A stretch of DNA of 64,000 nucleotides from Apostichopus japonicus (lineage: Eukaryota; Echinodermata; Holothuroidea; Aspidochirotida; Stichopodidae). The DNA is taken from NCBI RefSeq assembly GCF_037975245.1, contig NC_092582.1, forward strand, positions 16,890,577 through 16,954,576, given 5' to 3'. The notes below the pieces were generated by a model. That model was not told where the DNA came from. It did not search any database and saw nothing but the letters and a program-made list of their open reading frames with translations. Numbering within the stretch: position 1 is the first letter of the stretch; every line of letters begins with the position of its first letter. This document shows, piece after piece, positions 24,996 through 35,839 of the stretch. The position numbers and the translations under genes are program-made.

Positions 24996-27207
24996 GCTCT
25001 CAAATCAGCTCTGTGTCGTTACAGCCATATGCCTACAAACCAAAATTGTTTAGGGGAATGGTAATATTATTTTTATATATCAGTAATGGTACTACCAATA
25101 CATATATATATCAAATTTATTTAGGGTGCTTTCAAATATGGAATCTGAGACTATATATATTTAGTAGAACACGATAGAGTGCTCAATTCCACGTTATGAA
25201 GAAGAGCGTAATGTAAATTTTGATTTTTGCAACAAACCTCTACTCAGAGTTTCATGCTTACTAGCAATCGTCAGGAGGTGTACTAAAAAGCTATCGCTCT
25301 TTCATCTTAGTTTCGACTTTATTTTGGGGGTGTTTTGGTTGGTGTCTGCAGCTTGCGAGGATTTCTGATCTTTTGTTCAAGAGATTAGGGCTAGAATGAT
25401 CTATTATTGCTAGTTTCTCGGCCTGGCATAAATTACAAGAACCTGAGCTGTTGATCAGTGTGTTTGATCTCCTGACAATGGACCAGGAGATTTGGAAGGC
25501 TCTATTACTTTCTTTTAGAGACCAAACATGCTTTCAAATGTAACCAAACCCGTTTATTGCTTATTAGCCGTAAATACGGGAAATTACGAGACAACAGCGA
25601 CGAACCGGTAGAGTGTAGTATTTATATTATTTTTGAATCGGGTGGACACAAATTTACGAGGAATTTACGAGCGAGCCCACCTCTAAGTTAACCTAACTCC
25701 ACACATATTTTTGTAGCCTATTTTTTTAAAATTCCTGTTTTATGGGATAGACTCTATAGGCATATGTAATATGAAGGTAGTAGGATGTTTAATTGCTGAG
25801 AAATGAGACCTCATAAGTCAAGAAAATGCCAAAATGCTGCGGTGGCGACAAATTGCGGAATTTCAAAGTGTGATAAATCGGCCAATTGTGAAGCAATGCA
25901 ACTGATTTTTTTCAGAATATGCCTATTTAATAGTGTTCCAATCATACAATAAATTTTGGAATTTTTCAAAGATGTCCAATTACAACATACTCCAAAATTT
26001 GGTGATTTGATATGGAATGACCTTTACCTTTAAAGCAGCATTTCCTTATTGATGTGGCAGTTTCAATTAACTTGATTATACAACAGAGGGACAGGTCTCA
26101 TAGTTAATATTAACAGTTATCAGATTCACCCTTTGTATGCTGAACTGAAAAGTCTCCTGCACAAATCGAATAGAAATCTAAGAAATCCCAACAACTTGCC
26201 AAAATACAGAACACAAGTCTACAGAAACTCTGTCATATACTGTTGTGCTGTAAGCATTCAATCCGAGCACTTAAAAGGGTTTGTTGTAGTTGGTTATTTT
26301 GTTATATCGTTTTATGTATTAACTTTTGTATTTGTAGATGTATTTTATATGAGATCCTAACATCTTACCCATTTTCTCCCCTTTCCCTGTTATATTAGTT
26401 ATACTTTTATATGTAAAATGGAATGAATACATGACATAATTTGAAGATTATTGGGTCATATTTTACCCATACATAAGACGGGGTCAGTGTTAATCAGACT
26501 CATAAGGTCATGCCCATGAAAATAAGGTCTGATCAGTGGCCAGCAATATGGCAGTTCTGACCCATGTTAGGCGGCTCACAAGGGATTTAAGACCTATTTG
26601 GTCAACATCATTGTGTTTTAGTTCCCATTTTCAAGTGTGTATAAGATATATAAAGGAAATCACATAATACGACGAAACGAAATACAGACCGTTTTCAATT
26701 AAAGAAAAACTTTATTTTGCTTCTTTCCCGAATGATTTCATCTGAGCAAAGTCTTACATCAAACACGTTTAAGGATAGGATAAGTTGGAATTAGATGATG
26801 GTTGAATTCATCCAAATTTGTGGGTGGGGAGGGAGAGGATGATCATGCTACATTTTAGAAATAAAATAACAAGAAGAGTACCATGGAAGGAAGTTGTTAT
26901 GGCCACTCTAGTCAGCCTAAACGTATGAAAATGTTGACCATTTATAACATCATTTCAACTCCAATACATTGCGAGTATATCCTCTTCTCATGCACAGAAG
27001 CAAATGTAATTAGCGGCGGTTTTGTTCAATTCAGCATTTCGTTGTAGTTGATAAATGGCCTTTAAGAATTAGAAGTGAATATTGTTATTCATTCGCGCAG
27101 TTCTCCAACTTGAGCCTGGTAATATGAAAGAGACAGAGAGAGGAAATTCTTGAAAATTTCATATGAGTTTAAAATTGGGACAAACAATGACGGGATTGAA
27201 ATGTTAG

Positions 27208-27210
<3 letters not shown>
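24996..27210. other. No gene seen; left flank of the Polinton
   Basis: Short frames only, e.g. 75 codons at 26133-26360 with no motif. Nothing supported. Confidence 0.5.
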
Positions 27211-27211
<1 letters not shown>

Positions 27212-27292
<81 letters not shown>

Positions 27293-27318
27293 CATATATA
27301 TATATATATATATACCGG

Positions 27319-27344
<26 letters not shown>
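27212..27344. repeat. (TA)n microsatellite
   Basis: About 130 bp of TA repeats interrupted by TGTA, TACATACA and ACCGGT, ending 116 bp before the left end of the Polinton. Confidence 0.9.
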
Positions 27345-27350
<6 letters not shown>

Positions 27351-27454
27351 ATTTAATGTTGATAGATAGAATTATTCTCTTGATTGGAAATATGCAATCA
27401 ACACAAGGTTCAACTATCTTAGGAAGACAGTAATACATCTCAAGACCTACAGCA

Positions 27455-27460
27455 CATACT
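27455..27460. repeat. Left target-site duplication (6 bp)
   Basis: CATACT directly left of the element, matching CATATT at 40311-40316 at five of six bases. Confidence 0.75.
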
Positions 27461-27640
27461 AGTAGTAGTAACGATGGTGAAGGACACTCTATTGTTAAGG
27501 GATTATATTAATATTAATATTGTTATTAATATTTTTATGATATTTTTCATGAAATATTTTATGAATTTTTTTATGATTTTTTTTATGAATTTTGATATAT
27601 GATTTTGATATATGATTTTGATATTTGTTATTATTATTAT
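27461..27640. repeat. Left terminal inverted repeat
   Basis: The first 80 bp pair with the right end (40310-40231) with about three to four mismatches, including the shared words CTATTGTTAAGGGATTATAT and TTAATATTAATATTGTTATT. Further in, both ends continue as low-complexity TTTTTATGAATTT repeats, so the inner boundary is vague. Confidence 0.9.
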
Positions 27641-27857
27641 TATCATTATGTTTTATTAAAATAAATTGTATGATGTCATATGACAGAACGCCCTCTATTA
27701 ACAAAGTTTTAGGCTTAAGTGCGCCCTCCTTTTCCAAAGTTTTGAGAGAGAAACATGACACGTTGGCAACAAGTTCTGATATGATTGGCATTAACAGCGG
27801 GGGGTGTGTTAATGATTGAAAAGGTATCTTAATGAGGAGCTTAAGTAGAGTGCTCTT

Positions 27858-28052
27858 ATGTATGATGATAAGAATGATGGCGAAGCGGAAGTAAAGAAAG
27901 CTTTAGAAATGATTGCGACGGATTATTGTAAAAAACCCAATAATCACTTTGAAGATGGGATGAGGGTATTTTTCACTATACGGGTTTATTTGTGTCATAA
28001 GGAGACAAACGGACGTAGCTTAATTATGAAAGCAATGATTAAGGGCGGATAA
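27858..28052 (+). CDS. Small open frame of unknown status
   Basis: 64 codons from an ATG, mixed charged sequence with DGEAEVKKALEMIATDYC. It lies between the left inverted repeat and the 41-bp array. I recognise no domain and see no homologue in the window, so it may be chance or a remnant. Confidence 0.25.
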   Translation: MYDDKNDGEAEVKKALEMIATDYCKKPNNHFEDGMRVFFTIRVYLCHKETNGRSLIMKAMIKGG

Positions 28053-28220
28053 GGGTACCCACGTGTTTAACCTTATGTTTTTGATGGAAAGGGCTTACAG
28101 GCGTTTCATTGTCCTAAGATAAAAACAGAGATATTGGTGTGTTGTAAAACCCTTTATAAGATCACTCTGCATCAAAGCATCTCACTGTTCACATCGTTCC
28201 TCAGCCAATCTCAACTCTTT

Positions 28221-28560
28221 GGACTTAGAATATTTTTGCTGTTCAGCTATCTGAAATCTTTGGACTTAGAATATTTTTGCTGCTTTAAACCTCTCAAAAG
28301 TTTGGACTTAGAATATTTTTGCTGTTCAACTATCTGAAAGTTCGGACTTAGAATATTTTTGCTGTTCAACTATCTGAAAAGTTCGGACTTAGAATATTTT
28401 TGCTGCTTCAAACCTCTCAAAAGTTTGGACTTAGAATATTTTTGCTGTTCAACTATCTGAAAGTTCGGACTTAGAATATTTTTGCTGCTTCAAACTTCTC
28501 AAAAGTTTGCACTTGAAGAACATTTTTGCTGTTTCAACTATCTTAAAGTTTGGACTTAGT
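28221..28560 (+). repeat. 41-bp tandem array with two alternating unit types
   Basis: About eight units, each starting GGACTTAGAATATTTTTGCTG, at 28221, 28262, 28304, 28344, 28385, 28427, 28467, about 28509 and a final start at 28552. The second half of a unit is either TTCAACTATCTGAAA or CTTCAAACCTCTCAAAAG, in the order A B A A B A B A. It ends 40 bp before the ATG of the PC4 gene, where a promoter or leader would be. Confidence 0.85.
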
Positions 28561-28598
28561 CATTTTTATGGATTCTTGATTTGGACGACATTTATATC

Positions 28599-29369
28599 AT
28601 GGCTTCCTCAATCGAAACTTCGACACTTTGTACCGATGACTCTGTGCGTCAAGGCTTGAAGAGACTGCGCCGTCAAAACGCAGTGCCTTTGGACTTGAAC
28701 ATTATTAAAATGGCCAAATTGGGAAAAGGTGTAACGCCACCAACACCTCAAGACGAGGAAATTCGTCTACAATGGCCGAGCCCTACTAAGCGGTCGTCGC
28801 AGTCACCTCCACCAACGGTATCGCCATTGACAGAGGATTACGACGAAGCGGGTTGCAAACCAACGCATGTGAGTAAACCTGCTCTGTTTCATCTGGAAGG
28901 CAATACGCATGTACAGTTACATACATTTCGTGGCAAGGCTTACGTTACCATAAGACAATTTTATAGCAAGGATGGATGTGATGCGTTACTACCGGGAAAA
29001 TCAGGGCTTACTTTATCCGTCAAACAGTGGGGTGAACTAACAATTTTAATGACGCATATTAGTAATGCGTTGAAGGAAGTTGAAAAGAACCCTTTGCCTT
29101 CACGTTCAGTATACGAAAAACATCATTTACAACCTGAGAATGAAACTAACACGCTTGAAAAACCTTTCAAAATTATAGGCCTATCTCGTTGGATGGGGAA
29201 GACATTTTTCAGTCTACGTGAACACACACGATACAGTGAGTTTGGAAAATGTTATCCGACAAAGAAAGGTATAAATATAACGGGGGAGCAGTGGATGTGG
29301 TTGTAGAGTATTTTGCCTGACATTGACGAAAAGCTCGCAGCGATGATTGCTGATTGTAACAGGATTTAG
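28599..29369 (+). pseudogene. Double PC4-domain protein (one in-frame stop)
   Basis: Start chosen at ATG 28599 (context ATCATGG). The product would be 256 residues. Residues about 95-164 match the PC4/Sub1 single-strand DNA-binding fold: HTFRGKAYVTIRQFY, then LPGKSGLTLSVKQWGEL, like the family's FKGK..IDIRE(F/Y) and PG(K/R)KGI.L..EQW. A second, poorer repeat (177 onward) has GKTFFSLREH and PTKKGINITGEQW. There a TAG at 29304-29306 interrupts, but the same frame goes on with SILPDIDEKLAAMI, as the PC4 C-terminal helix should, to a TAG at 29367. So this is one gene with a nonsense change. The N-terminus is basic then Pro/Ser-rich. PC4 proteins bind single-stranded DNA and act in transcription or replication; the role here is inferred. 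Confidence 0.75.
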
Positions 29370-29390
29370 TATTCATATGTTGTTGGTACT

Positions 29391-29843
29391 ATGTTTCAGG
29401 ATGAAACTGAAGTGATCTGGGTACTGGATTCTGATGAGGAGGCAGAACTGGAGACCCCGATCGTCAATGTACCACAACCGGATATAGAGGCACCCAAAGT
29501 GTCTAGGCACATCAAGAGACGAAACCCCAGATGTCAACCAAAGAGGCTGTTTGAACAAGGCATCGTCGTAGATGAGGTCCAGACAACGACAACCGAACAC
29601 GAAAAGACGTTGCAACGTTTAGCAAAGAATGTGATTTGCCAAGAGCTTTGGCATACCATAAAACAAAAATGCAATGATTTGTGTTACGGATGTAGTGTGG
29701 ACCATCCGAGTCAGATTGAGCACGACTGGTGTCTCATGGCCACGGACGATGAACGCCTCGCTATGTTCCTGGATGATTCCGTAAGAAATTGGACATTGAA
29801 CATATTTTTAAGACCAAATATCTGGTTGAATGTCGTGCATTGA
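29391..29843 (+). CDS. Cys/His-rich small Polinton protein
   Basis: 150 codons, intact, ATG at 29391, 22 bp after the PC4 gene. The N-terminal third is acidic (DSDEEAELE), the middle basic (RHIKRRNP), and the C-terminal half has a likely metal-binding cluster: KCNDLCYGCSVDHPSQIEHD followed by WC. I have a general memory of this C..C..GC..DHPSQ..H..C word in animal Polintons, but no function is assigned. An AATAAA at 30002 follows. Confidence 0.6.
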   Translation: MFQDETEVIWVLDSDEEAELETPIVNVPQPDIEAPKVSRHIKRRNPRCQPKRLFEQGIVVDEVQTTTTEHEKTLQRLAKNVICQELWHTIKQKCNDLCYGCSVDHPSQIEHDWCLMATDDERLAMFLDDSVRNWTLNIFLRPNIWLNVVH

Positions 29844-30289
29844 AGATAAATATGCCACCAAAGGAATTGTGGATAAGTTATTATTGTGTGCATTGGGTAT
29901 TAAGTAAAAATGTTGATTTGTTAAGAAGAATAATGTTAAGAATAAGTAATAATGGGTAAAAATGTGTAATGTAAACAATACATAATTAAGATGTTAGTTA
30001 CAATAAATGAATATGATTGTGTTGTAAGTAAAAGCTAAACAAATATTATCTTAAGCATTTTTTTGTTTTTAAATTTTTAATCTCAATTACAGTCTATATA
30101 CGACAGTTACAAGTTTGTTCGTGTGTCGTTTTTTGGCTTACAAGTCTCCGTAATTTTATTTTTATTTGTCAGGAATATTAAACTACACCATCCCATCCCT
30201 CCCTTGCATGTTCCCCGTTCCCCCCATTATTCCCCTTCCCCCCCTTACAAATGATATAGTACCAACACCTTGTTTAGCCATTTAGGATA
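29844..30289 (+). other. AT-rich spacer with poly(A) signal, then C-rich tract
   Basis: No coding. AATAAA at 30002-30007 could end transcripts of the two upstream genes. A C-rich pyrimidine tract (30182-30246) lies before the integrase. Confidence 0.5.
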
Positions 30290-31447
30290 ATGATATCGAC
30301 GAGAGTTTATCATTCACTGTCCGCTCCTCTCATAACAAAGAACCTTGTCCCTCCCCCCCACCATGGATGCAAACCACGAGGACTACTTGCACAAGATTAT
30401 TACGACCCCCGACACCCTGCGAGTTATGGAGGGGTTAACAAACTTTACTCAGAAGTCAAAAAGGAAGGGGTGCATCAGCTTACCCGAAAGGCAATTCTTG
30501 ACTGGATGAAGAAACAAAATACGTATACGCTACATAAAAGCTCAAGGAGACTTTTCCCTAGAAACAGAGTTTTGGTTAGTGCAATGGATCACCAATGGGA
30601 GATGGATTTGGTTGATTTAAGTTTTCTTTCGCGGTACCATCGGGGGTTTAAATTTTTGTTAACGTGCATCGATGTCTTATCGAAGCACGCATGGGTAGTA
30701 CCGATCAAAAATAAATCTGGTCCTACCGTATTGAACGCTATAAAAACCATGTTTTCCTCGGGCAGAACGCCATTACAAATTCATACTGACAGATGTGGGG
30801 AATTTTTAAATAAAAACGTTCAAAGATTTTTAAAAGATAAAAACATTTATTATTTCAAGACCAACAATGAAACTAAAGCTTCTGTCGTGGAAAGGTTCAA
30901 CCGCACTTTGAAATCGAGGATGTGGAAAGACTTTACCTATCGCAATTCTCTGAAATACATCGACGTTTTACCCAAACTCGTAAAAGGTTACAATCGTGCG
31001 TATCACAGATCCATTAAAATGCGACCCATAGACGTTTCAAAGGAAAATGAAGGACGGGTGTGGCAGACGTTATATCCTTCAATAGCATGCTCGGAAACCG
31101 AATGACAATTTTAATTTAACTTAGAGGAAAGAGTTAGAATTGCAAAATCAAAACTCAAATTTGAAAAGGGTTATTTACCTAATTGGAGTGAAGAAGTATT
31201 CACGGTAGTGAAGCGGAAACCCAAACCTATACCCGTATACAAACTCCAGGACTGGGATGGTGAGGCCATTGAGGGTAACTTTTATGAACATGAACTACAA
31301 AGTGTTTACGTCGATGAGAGCGCCCTATTTAGAGTCGAAAAAGTTTTGAAGAAGCGAAAGCGAGGAGGCCGCACTGAATATCTCGTTAAATGGCAGGGAT
31401 ATCCAGCAAAATTTAACAGTTGGGTGAAGGACGTGGACAAGATATGA
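30290..31447 (+). pseudogene. Polinton integrase with C-terminal chromodomain (two in-frame stops)
   Basis: Retroviral-type DDE integrase that would join element ends to host DNA. From ATG 30290: an N-terminal region (YYDPRHPASYGGVNKLY), then the catalytic core with Asp106 in WEMDLVDL, Asp167 in IHTDRCGEF and Glu201 in VVERFNRT (33 residues between the last two). Stops in the same frame fall at 31103-31105 (TGA) and 31112-31114 (TAA). The frame then continues with the linker NLEERVRIAKSK, YLPNWSEEVF and a chromodomain (residues near 31340-31440: FRVEKVLKKR, YLVKWQGYP, NSWV), which reads histone marks and may guide insertion. Both stops are substitutions, so it is one decayed gene. Its final TGA overlaps the next gene's ATG. 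Confidence 0.9.
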
Positions 31448-32187
31448 TGGCATCGCACTTTTACGTGACGTTGCCTAGCAACAGTTCATACGAATATTTT
31501 CCACGTAACACGCTTTCTAGTTTCACGACGCAGTTGGCAGAGCCTATTGTATTATCAGGGAATTGGGAAGTAACGCTTTGTGAAATTCAGTATCCTTTCA
31601 ATTGGCACAATGTGACATATAAAAATTGCAGCATGCTCCTCAACGAGAGAAACATTTCTTTACCCGAGGGATATTATGACACCATACAGGAAGTCATAGA
31701 TGCCTTTCACGACGAATTAACCCCAGCGGAGACAGCCAACGTGAAACTACATCTCAACAAACATTCTTTCAAAACCGCGGTGAGAGTAAAAAGAGGTTAC
31801 AGCCTCGCTCTTCAAGGTCTCAGTCAAATGTTAGGCTTCTTGGACCATAAAAAGATATGCACGGAGGGATTCAACATCGGTGACGTTGTCTCAGATGTAC
31901 ACAATGGCGTCACCAGTTTTTTTGTTTACAGTGACATAGTCGATCATCAGAGGGTAGGGGATGCTCACGTGCCCTTACTGCGCGTTGTTAAAATAGGAGA
32001 TAAACGCCCAGGGGAGCACATCACGGTATCGTACACCAATCCGCATTACATTCCCGTTCGATCCCGAATGATAGAAAACATCCATATAGATTTAAGGGAT
32101 GATCTCGGACAATTGATTCCATTTCAACTTGGGCGTTTGATCGTGAAACTCCACTTCAAGCAGAGTAAATCTTCCCTTTTTACCTAA
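31444..32187 (+). CDS. Minor capsid (penton-like) protein
   Basis: 247 codons, intact. It begins in the ATGATGG that overlaps the integrase stop (31445-31447). The start FYVTLPSNSSYEYFPRNT, then WEVTLCEIQYPFNW, is the conserved beginning of the Polinton minor capsid protein, a single jelly-roll predicted to form the capsid vertices. The end is rich in beta-strand-like sequence (RMIENIHIDLRDDLG, LIVKLHFK). It sits in the usual place just upstream of the major capsid gene. Confidence 0.85.
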   Translation: MMASHFYVTLPSNSSYEYFPRNTLSSFTTQLAEPIVLSGNWEVTLCEIQYPFNWHNVTYKNCSMLLNERNISLPEGYYDTIQEVIDAFHDELTPAETANVKLHLNKHSFKTAVRVKRGYSLALQGLSQMLGFLDHKKICTEGFNIGDVVSDVHNGVTSFFVYSDIVDHQRVGDAHVPLLRVVKIGDKRPGEHITVSYTNPHYIPVRSRMIENIHIDLRDDLGQLIPFQLGRLIVKLHFKQSKSSLFT

Positions 32188-32203
32188 TCCTAAACGTATC
32201 AAT

Positions 32204-32757
<554 letters not shown>

Positions 32758-32761
32758 CATC

Positions 32762-34080
32762 ATGGCCCTTGTTCACAATAATTCATGCGAGTGCATGAAA
32801 TCAGAGTTGGATTTGTTCACAGTACCCCCAACACAACCAGCATCGTGAAGGGCAATTGGATTCAATATCATCCTCTCACTAATATCACCGATACATCCCC
32901 GATACAATTTTCCGTGCAGGGATCGACCGAGGATTATCTCGATCTGTCTCAAACTATTCTTCACGTGAGGACAAAGTTGAGTCAAAGTAACGGCGATGAT
33001 CTCCCGCCGGACGCAAACGTTGGTCCCGTTAATTTGTTATTACAGTCTCTCTTTTCCGAAGTAGATGTCACGTTAAACGATCGTCTGGTAACGCCTTCAA
33101 CGAATACTTACGCCTATCGTGCAATGATGGAGACATTGCTCTCTTATGGCCCGGAAGCCAAGGAATCTCAACTCACTGGAAGCCTGTTCTACAAAGATAC
33201 TGCTGGAAAAATGGATTCTTGTAATCCCAACGGAGATCAACAAGTGGTGAATGAAGGCCTAAAAGCCAGATACGAATTTGTCAAGAATAGTAAGGTCGTC
33301 GATCTGGTTGGCCCCTTACATTGTGATATGTTTGTTCAGCAAAAGATGTTATTAGGTGGTGTTGAAATGAAAATGAAGTTACACCGTAACAAAGATGCTT
33401 TTTGTCTCTTGTCCAGTGAAGCAAACGCATCTTTTAAAGTTTGCATTGTGGATGCTTCGCTTTACGTACGTCATGTTAAAGTTCACCCTGAAGTGGCTTT
33501 AGCACATGCCAAGGCTTTGGAGCAAGGCACTGCTAAATACCCTATCAACAGAGTAGAAGTCACATCGCTTTCCATCCCGAGAGGAAACTTAATCTTCAAA
33601 CGGGAAAGTTTGTTCTTGGGTAATCTACCGAAACGAGTGGTGTTGGGAATTGTTGACACGGAAGCTTTTAATGGTGCTTACAACAGAAACCCATTTAATT
33701 TTTATCACCATCATCTGAACTTTTTAGCGTTATACGTCGACGGTGAACAGCTACCATGGAAACCGTTACGCCCTAGTTTTACGGATGACCGCTACATCAT
33801 GGCCTATCAGACCCTTTATTCGGGATTAAATAGTATGTTTAGTGACAAAGGCAATCAGATCAGCCGAAGTGACTACGCCAAAGGTTACACGTTGTATGCC
33901 TTTGACATGACCCCTGACCTAGCGAGCGGAGGCCACTTTAATCTCCGCAAAAACGGTAATGTGCGCCTTGAAATGCAATTTGAGCACGCATTGACCAGAA
34001 GTGTAAATGTGGTTGTATACGCTGAATATGACGCCGTGGTAGAAGTGGATAAAACTCGTAACGTATTAATAGACTTTTAA
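32762..34080 (+). pseudogene. Polinton major capsid protein (frameshift near the start)
   Basis: The double jelly-roll major capsid protein that would build the icosahedral shell. An uninterrupted frame of 431 codons can be read from an internal ATG at 32785, but the conserved N-terminus (CECMKSELDLFTVPPTQ, ATG 32762) is in a different frame and runs out at a TGA at 32846. The two frames meet at about 32836-32838, so a single-base indel separates the first 25 codons from the rest. Downstream the family pattern is clear: GNWIQYHPLTN, FSEVDVTLNDRLV, YAYRAMMETLLSYG, FNFYHHHLNFLALYVDGEQ, GYTLYAFDMTPDL. The length is normal. The stop overlaps the next frame by one base. Confidence 0.9.
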
Positions 34081-34100
34081 TGCTCTTCTCTGTAATCACC

Positions 34101-34661
34101 ATGAATACAAAACAATTAATGACGATCATCAAGTCAGACGCAATGTTGCGCCCTTTATGTCGAGGGGTATTTCCAGCGGACTGCCTGCCCACTCAACGCA
34201 TGAAACCCCCATGGTGTCTTATAGCAAACACGGATATAAAAGAAGAACCGGGAAGTCATTGGGTGGCTATTTTCGTTGGCGTTGAGCAAACAGAATTCTT
34301 TGACTCCTTTGGACGTTCTCCCGAAGCATGCGCCTCTTATTTTAGACCATTTCTAAGAAGACACGCTTCAAAATCACCCCTGAAAGTCAATGACAAACAG
34401 ATACAAGACTTCTTTTCAACAGCGTGTGGCCAACACTGTTTGTATTTTTTATTGCACAGAGTTAGAGGTCTGTCCATGTCGCGAATCGTCAACCAGTTTA
34501 CGAAGGATTGGCAACTAAACGACTCTTTGGTCAATGCATTTATCGAACGACGCTATGACGTCGCCCTACCTATCGTAGATGACGAATATTTGGCATTTAA
34601 AATTGCCAGAATCATTTTTAAAAAGGAGTGTGCGTGGCAATCAGGATTCAATTATGCGTAG
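34101..34661 (+). CDS. Adenain-type cysteine protease
   Basis: 186 codons from ATG 34101 (context CACCATGA), intact. An ATG at 34080 in frame is also possible but has poor context. Catalytic residues of the adenain/Ulp1 type are visible: His53 in GSHWVAIFVG, Asp68 in FFDSFGR and Cys109 in STACGQHCLYFL. In Polintons and adenoviruses this enzyme trims capsid proteins during maturation. It lies directly after the major capsid gene. Confidence 0.9.
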   Translation: MNTKQLMTIIKSDAMLRPLCRGVFPADCLPTQRMKPPWCLIANTDIKEEPGSHWVAIFVGVEQTEFFDSFGRSPEACASYFRPFLRRHASKSPLKVNDKQIQDFFSTACGQHCLYFLLHRVRGLSMSRIVNQFTKDWQLNDSLVNAFIERRYDVALPIVDDEYLAFKIARIIFKKECAWQSGFNYA

Positions 34662-34770
34662 GCTAATGACGATAACGGCCATGAGACGACTGTGCACCGT
34701 TTTCGTAGTCGAGACATTTGTTTTCTCTTTATATTTAGGGTAACATTTGAAAACGGGTTCATTTCTCTAA

Positions 34771-35418
34771 ATGCATTCGACGAAACTACAACATCCCTTT
34801 ACGTGCGTCATTGCAGGGCCTACTGGTTGTGGTAAAACGCAGTTTGTAAAGAAAATTTTAACGCAAGATGTCATTGAAGGAACGCCTGAGAGGATTGTGT
34901 ATTGCTATGGGGAATACCAGCAATCTTTTATGGAGCTGTCTGCTGCCCTCTCTAACATCCGTTTTGTTGAAGGTCTCCCGACGGATTTGGAGACATATCT
35001 TGACCCAACTTACAAAACGTTGATGATTTTAGACGATATTATGACGTCACATGGGAACGATCAACGCATAACTGATTTGTTCTCCAAAGGATCACATCAC
35101 AGAAATATTTCCGTGATATATATTTTACAAAATTTCTTTTACGGGGCAAAGGAAACGCGTAATATCACACTGAATGCACATTATATCGTGTTATTTAAAA
35201 TCCCGAGAGACAAAACCCAAGTCTCAAATTTGGCCAAACAGATGTATCCCGGTCAAGTCAAATTTATGCAAGAAGCGTTTGCAGATGCTACCAAGAATCC
35301 ATACGGATACCTCTTCATCGATTTAAAGCCTTACACGCCCGAGGATTTTCGTCTTCGTACAAACATTTTTCCACATGAGACGCAGTATGCATACGTACCC
35401 AAATATCGAAGGAAATAA
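34771..35418 (+). CDS. Genome-packaging ATPase (FtsK/HerA, A32 type)
   Basis: 215 codons, intact. Walker A GPTGCGKT at residues 16-23, Walker B TLMILDDIM around residues 83-91, then a conserved SKGSHHRNISVIYILQNFF segment. This enzyme class pumps DNA into the capsid. The size is usual for Polinton ATPases. Confidence 0.93.
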   Translation: MHSTKLQHPFTCVIAGPTGCGKTQFVKKILTQDVIEGTPERIVYCYGEYQQSFMELSAALSNIRFVEGLPTDLETYLDPTYKTLMILDDIMTSHGNDQRITDLFSKGSHHRNISVIYILQNFFYGAKETRNITLNAHYIVLFKIPRDKTQVSNLAKQMYPGQVKFMQEAFADATKNPYGYLFIDLKPYTPEDFRLRTNIFPHETQYAYVPKYRRK

Positions 35419-35482
35419 ACACAAACTGATAAAACATAGACACACAGATCTAAGGCCTTCATTTTTTATCTGAAACACAGAC

Positions 35483-35833
35483 ATGGCACCACCATCACGT
35501 CGCTTGAGAAACCATGCCCGGGAAATTGATTTTTTATCGAAATGTTCCCCCAAACAGCGAAAGGCTTTCCTACAACACGCGGACCCCCAGTTAATCAAAA
35601 GTTTATGTGAATGCGCCGCCAATGTTGTAAAAGGAAATGTGCCATTATCTCGCGTCCAGAAGTCGAAATTGTCGCGGTACAAGAAACATCTCAGGGAACT
35701 ATCCAACAAACGCCTATCCAATAAAAAGCGCAAGGATATATTAATACAAAGGGGAGGCTTTTTGAGTTTGATATTTAAACCTATCATTCAATCTTTGGGA
35801 GGCATGTTACTAGGTGCTGTGACGCAACGATAA
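35483..35833 (+). CDS. Conserved small basic Polinton protein
   Basis: 116 codons, intact. Highly basic (PSRRLRNH, KLSRYKKHLREL, KRLSNKKRKD) with a C-terminal glycine/hydrophobic tail (QRGGFLSLIFKPIIQSLGGM). I recall similar basic proteins next to the packaging ATPase in animal Polintons. A DNA-binding core or capsid-associated role is an inference. Confidence 0.6.
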   Translation: MAPPSRRLRNHAREIDFLSKCSPKQRKAFLQHADPQLIKSLCECAANVVKGNVPLSRVQKSKLSRYKKHLRELSNKRLSNKKRKDILIQRGGFLSLIFKPIIQSLGGMLLGAVTQR

Positions 35834-35839
35834 AATATC

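Noticed and set aside
28221-28560. CRISPR array
   Set aside because: Units are adjacent with no unique spacers of even length, and the genome is eukaryotic.
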